Source: JANQPA01 sp964628385 (GTDB lineage: Bacteria > Bacteroidota > Bacteroidia > Chitinophagales > Saprospiraceae). Taken from it: DNA of 16,866 bases. The notes under the pieces were generated by a model, which worked only from the letters and a program-made list of their open reading frames with translations, was not told the origin of the DNA and searched no databases. A program made the translations under genes and the position numbers. The stretch lies in the NCBI GenBank assembly GCA_964628385.1, contig CAZVOD010000092.1, positions 1-16,866 on the forward strand, given 5' to 3'. Of this stretch, positions 14,119 through 16,866 are shown piece by piece (positions within the stretch are counted from its first letter, which is position 1; every line of letters begins with the position of its first letter).

Positions 14119-14565
14119 ATGGAAATAATATTATTGCAGGATATAGAAAAAGTAGGCAACAAACACGAGATCGTAACCGTGAAGGATGGTTATGGCCGTA
14201 ATTTTTTGATTCCTACTAAAAAAGCAATCATAGCAAACGCTACTAATCGCAAAAAGCTGGAAGAGATAAAAGATCAAGAAAAAGAGCTTGTGTCACGGCG
14301 CATCGCAGAATACCAGCAAATTGCCGATCAGCTTAAAGATAAAGTACTTAAAATCGGCGTAAAAGCTGGTACTAGTGGTAAGATATTCGGTAGCGTTACT
14401 AACGTGCAGATTTCTAACGCATTGAAAGAACAATTGGACGTAGACATAGAGCGCCGCGTAATCGAGTTACCTGAAGAAGTGAAAATGCTGGGCAACTATA
14501 CTGCTACGCTGAACTTGCACCGTGAAGTGCAGGCAACAGTGGAATTCGAGCTGGTAGAAGAATAG
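14119..14565 (+). CDS. rplI: Ribosomal protein L9
   Basis: The 148-residue protein has the two-lobed L9 form. The N-terminal domain MEIILLQDIEKVGNKHEIVT with VKDGYGRNFLIPTKKAI binds 23S rRNA. A long charged helix follows (about residues 41-75, KKLEEIKDQEKELVSRRIAE). The C-terminal domain contains GTSGKIFGSVTNVQISNAL and closes with LHREVQATVEFELVEE. Length is normal. It is the last gene of the rpsF-rpsR-rplI cluster and is convergent with the YgjP-like metallopeptidase gene. Confidence 0.98.
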   Translation: MEIILLQDIEKVGNKHEIVTVKDGYGRNFLIPTKKAIIANATNRKKLEEIKDQEKELVSRRIAEYQQIADQLKDKVLKIGVKAGTSGKIFGSVTNVQISNALKEQLDVDIERRVIELPEEVKMLGNYTATLNLHREVQATVEFELVEE

Positions 14566-14601
14566 TATTTTATAGCTAAAGAGAATAAGGAATAAGTTGG
14601 T

Positions 14602-14659
14602 CTCAAAATGCACTTTTATTGGACACTCCATTCTGTGGAGGCTCAAAGGTGGTTTTGAG
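14602..14659. terminator. Possible bidirectional terminator structure between rplI and the metallopeptidase gene
   Basis: CTCAAAA (14602-14608) pairs with TTTTGAG (14653-14659), and inside it CTCCA-TTCTG-TGGAG (about 14626-14640) forms a second hairpin. The structure lies between two convergent genes, 37 bp after rplI and 11 bp after the metallopeptidase stop. T-tracts are short on both strands, so termination strength is doubtful. Confidence 0.4.
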
Positions 14660-14669
14660 GCTTTCTGGT

Positions 14670-15326
14670 TTAAAAATCGCAGTTGAAATAGTTATTGTTG
14701 AGCCACTGTTCCTGTCTTTCGTAGTTAGGCATTACTCTTTTTACCTCCTTCCAAAATGCAGGCGAATGATCAAAAACCAACATGTGGGCCAGCTCATGCA
14801 CTATAACATAATCGATAGCCGCTTGTGGAGCAAATAATAAACGAGTAGAAAGCGTAATTGCCCCATTCCTGCTGCAACTGCCCCAATTGGAACTATTGTA
14901 TCTTAACCTTACCAGGTTAATTTTTTGCTGGAAATAAGCCCTGTTAATTTCCTCTACTCGATTGGTGATGGCCGGAAGAAAGTCATTGCCAACGGCCTTA
15001 CTAAGTAGTAGCTTCATATTATAAGGCACCTCTACCTTAGGAATATCATCTGGTATTTTGAGGGTAATATTACCGGGTTGTAATTGACAACCCATTGTTT
15101 TCCTTTCTTCATACCTTACCGTTATACCATACTTTCGTTTACCCACTTCCAGTATGTCGCCGGTTTGATATAACTTTCCCATTAAGTGATTGAAAAGGCC
15201 CGGCTGTTGTTTCATCTGATGAGCAATCCAAACCTTAAGGCGCTCCATGTGCTTGTTGCGCTGTGCCTTGCTGAGCAGAGCAGGCATTCTGCAAATAATT
15301 GCTTTTTTACCTACAGAAAATCGCAC
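14670..15326 (-). CDS. YgjP/DUF45-type metal-dependent hydrolase (N-terminus uncertain)
   Basis: The frame shows the YgjP-like metallopeptidase signature: RYNSSNWGSCSRNGAITLS, then DYVIVHELAHMLVFDHSPAFW (HExxH with a third His eight residues on), and a C-terminal WLNNNYF. The histidines should bind zinc; the family is assigned to peptidase-like hydrolases but the substrate is unknown. The only usable standard start is GTG at 15326, yet the same frame stays open to 15407 and encodes INEKPIPLRIHLERRSS directly before it, which looks like the usual family N-terminus. No ATG, GTG or TTG exists in that stretch, so the gene either uses an unusual start or has lost its start codon. It follows serC by 18 bp when extended, so the two probably form one transcript. 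Confidence 0.88.
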   Translation of the reverse strand: MRFSVGKKAIICRMPALLSKAQRNKHMERLKVWIAHQMKQQPGLFNHLMGKLYQTGDILEVGKRKYGITVRYEERKTMGCQLQPGNITLKIPDDIPKVEVPYNMKLLLSKAVGNDFLPAITNRVEEINRAYFQQKINLVRLRYNSSNWGSCSRNGAITLSTRLLFAPQAAIDYVIVHELAHMLVFDHSPAFWKEVKRVMPNYERQEQWLNNNYFNCDF

Positions 15327-15425
15327 ACTACTGCGACGCTCCAGGTGAATGCGCAGCGGAATCGGCTTTTCATTAATCGTTATGTAAGTTGACTGCTGGA
15401 TGATTACCTATTTTTAATGGAAATA

Positions 15426-16496
15426 CTAACCAAATTTTTGCTCAAAATCCTTCATCACTTCCACTAGTGCCTTTACACTGGCTAGCGGCATAGCATTGTA
15501 CATGGAAGCCCTAAACCCCCCTACTGTTCTGTGCCCTTTGATACCTGCAATATCGGCTTGCTTGCAAGCGTCAAGAAATTTTGGCTGCAGCTGTTCTTCT
15601 ATTACATCAAAAGTAGCATTCATGATGGAACGATCCTCTTCGGCTACACGCCCCTCGAATAGACCGTTGCGGTCAATTTCTTCGTACATCATCGCCGCCT
15701 TGCTTCGGTTTTTTCTTTCCATAGCCGCAACCCCTCCTTGTTTATTTAACCATCTAAGGTTCAGCATAGAAACAAATATAGGAAATACAGGAGGCGTATT
15801 GAAAGCTGATCCTTTCTTTATGTGGGTTCTGTAATCAAGCATAGTAGGTATGTGCCTCTTCACACGGCCCAGAATATCTCTTCTCACAATGACCAGTGTT
15901 GTGCCTGCCGGGCCAAGGTTCTTTTGAGCTCCTGCATAAATAAGCCCGTATTTTGAAGAATCAATAACCCGGCCAAAAATATCAGAACTCATATCGCAAA
16001 CAATAGAACAATTAGCTTCGGGTAGTTTGTGGAATTGCGTACCATAAATGGTGTTGTTGCTAGTAATGTGCAGGTAAGACAACCCCTCCGGTACCCGGTA
16101 ATTCTTGGGAATATAGGTGAAGTCTTTATCCTCTGAGGAAGCAATAACGTTTACTTTGCCAAATGCTTTAGCTTCCTTTATCGCTTTCTTTGACCAATTG
16201 CCTGTGTTGATAAAACCAGCCATCTCGTCTTCATTGAGCAGATTATAGGCCGTAACAAAAAACTGCGAACTAGCTCCACCGGTAAGATACAAGACTTCGT
16301 AATCGTCATCAAGGTGGAGCAATTCAACTACCGATGTTCTGGCTTCTTCCAGTATTTCTTTAAATTTAGGGCTTCTGTGAGAAATCTCTAAAATGGAAAG
16401 GCCCATACCATCTATTTCTATCGTAGCAGCAGCAGCCTGTTCAAATACTTCCGGAGGAAGTATGGCTGGACCCGAACTGAAATTATGCTTTTTCAT
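15426..16496 (-). CDS. serC: Phosphoserine aminotransferase
   Basis: The 356-residue PLP enzyme of fold type I converts 3-phosphohydroxypyruvate and glutamate to phosphoserine and 2-oxoglutarate, the second step of serine synthesis, and also acts in pyridoxal phosphate synthesis in some bacteria. Recognisable segments are KHNFSSGPAILPPEVFEQA, LEISHRSPKF, YLTGGASSQFF, ITSNNTIYGTQF, VCDMSSDIFGR and the PLP-lysine motif YAGAQKNLGPAG. It ends with the substrate-binding stretch HRTVGGFRASMYNAM. The start at 16496 (MKKHNFSSGP) is chosen because homologues begin there; an upstream in-frame ATG at 16550 would add 18 unrelated residues. serA is not adjacent downstream; a YgjP-like metallopeptidase gene follows instead. 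Confidence 0.97.
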   Translation of the reverse strand: MKKHNFSSGPAILPPEVFEQAAAATIEIDGMGLSILEISHRSPKFKEILEEARTSVVELLHLDDDYEVLYLTGGASSQFFVTAYNLLNEDEMAGFINTGNWSKKAIKEAKAFGKVNVIASSEDKDFTYIPKNYRVPEGLSYLHITSNNTIYGTQFHKLPEANCSIVCDMSSDIFGRVIDSSKYGLIYAGAQKNLGPAGTTLVIVRRDILGRVKRHIPTMLDYRTHIKKGSAFNTPPVFPIFVSMLNLRWLNKQGGVAAMERKNRSKAAMMYEEIDRNGLFEGRVAEEDRSIMNATFDVIEEQLQPKFLDACKQADIAGIKGHRTVGGFRASMYNAMPLASVKALVEVMKDFEQKFG

Positions 16497-16866
16497 AAAT
16501 AAATCGATTCTTTTGTATTTTATACCATCAACCATGCGAGCGAATTCCAAATGCGCTCCAATTTATAAACTGCTATTTAAAACTCTTTTTGAAGAATTTA
16601 AAGTCATCGTTTGATTAGCTTCAGTACTATATTCATTAGTACATCAAAATAATTCAAATTGCCGAATGTTGTTGTTGAAATGAAGAAGATGTGGATAAAT
16701 AAAAAAATAAAACTCTAATTATTTGATCGTCAATTTTGTAGCTGTGATGTTATAATCTTTTTTGTAACGCTCTTTGAAAAACCAAAACCAAAAATTATCT
16801 TTGCTTCGCTTTTGAACGGAAGGGCATCTAGGAAGAAAAAGAGTGCAAAAAAAGTGTTGAGGTATT
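16497..16866. promoter_or_regulatory. Upstream region of serC and leader of an off-window transcript
   Basis: These 370 bp contain no convincing gene. The left part must carry the serC promoter, but no exact TAnnTTTG was found on the minus strand. The right end carries the strong plus-strand promoter listed separately. One perfect DnaA-box-like TGTGGATAA lies at 16690-16698 in AT-rich DNA, without the cluster expected of an origin. Confidence 0.5.
16773..16803 (+). promoter_or_regulatory. Consensus Bacteroidota sigma-A promoter
   Basis: TTTG (16773-16776), a 19-bp spacer and TATCTTTG (16796-16803) match the phylum's -33/-7 consensus exactly. Transcription would start near 16809 and leave the window rightward through a purine-rich leader with no start codon or protein frame evident. 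The strength and leader composition fit a stable-RNA operon such as rRNA, but the gene itself is outside the window. Confidence 0.7.

Noticed and set aside
16497..16550. Upstream start for serC adding 18 residues
   Set aside because: The extra residues resemble no SerC N-terminus, and the family's KHNFSSGP start sits directly after the ATG at 16496.
16690..16698. DnaA box TGTGGATAA (another perfect copy at 8177-8185) suggesting an origin
   Set aside because: Only isolated single boxes occur, one inside the HD gene. There is no cluster and no dnaA or dnaN nearby.

Overview
The window reads as a chromosomal stretch of a Bacteroidota bacterium, probably Cytophagales-like (inference). The grounds are several TAnnTTTG promoter boxes typical of that phylum, weak ribosome binding sites, an rpsF-rpsR-rplI cluster without ssb or priB, and families common there (DUF4198, DUF4920, HupE/UreJ_2, short Crp/Fnr regulators). 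Most of it is ordinary chromosome. No transposase, integrase, phage gene or CRISPR array was seen.

Layout: the left edge holds the start of a membrane-anchored protein (minus strand), a Crp/Fnr-type regulator (minus) and a CPA2 cation:proton antiporter (minus). Divergent from the antiporter is a plus-strand group: a histidine-rich DUF4198 membrane protein, a HupE/UreJ-type metal transporter abutting it, then HemJ, closed by a strong terminator. Together these suggest metal uptake or handling next to haem synthesis.

From 6031 to 7642 there is no protein gene, but the sequence is highly structured. It holds a promoter-terminator unit of about 290 nt carrying a class II tRNA-like domain (6340-6448) with a non-canonical anticodon loop and a very long variable arm; a 15-bp hairpin; a second short promoter-terminator unit (small RNA candidate, 7152-7255); and a 160-bp imperfect-palindrome element resembling a dispersed repeat. 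Its terminal sequence recurs in a mini-palindrome at 322-360.

Next come an HD-domain phosphohydrolase and a DUF4920 lipoprotein (both minus). They are followed by two tandem plus-strand paralogues (544 and 656 aa) that join a signal peptide, cysteine-capped MORN-repeat blocks and a C-terminal caspase-like (C14) domain with an intact His/Cys dyad. This exported MORN-caspase pair is the most unusual protein content of the window.

The right part is housekeeping. rpsF, with a long charged tail, is followed by rpsR and rplI, with a terminator-like hairpin between rpsR and rplI. Convergent to them are serC and a YgjP-like metallopeptidase (minus), which probably share a transcript; the metallopeptidase frame has no normal start codon where homology says it should begin. 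The last 100 bases carry a textbook TTTG-N19-TAnnTTTG promoter reading off the right edge, perhaps toward a stable-RNA operon.
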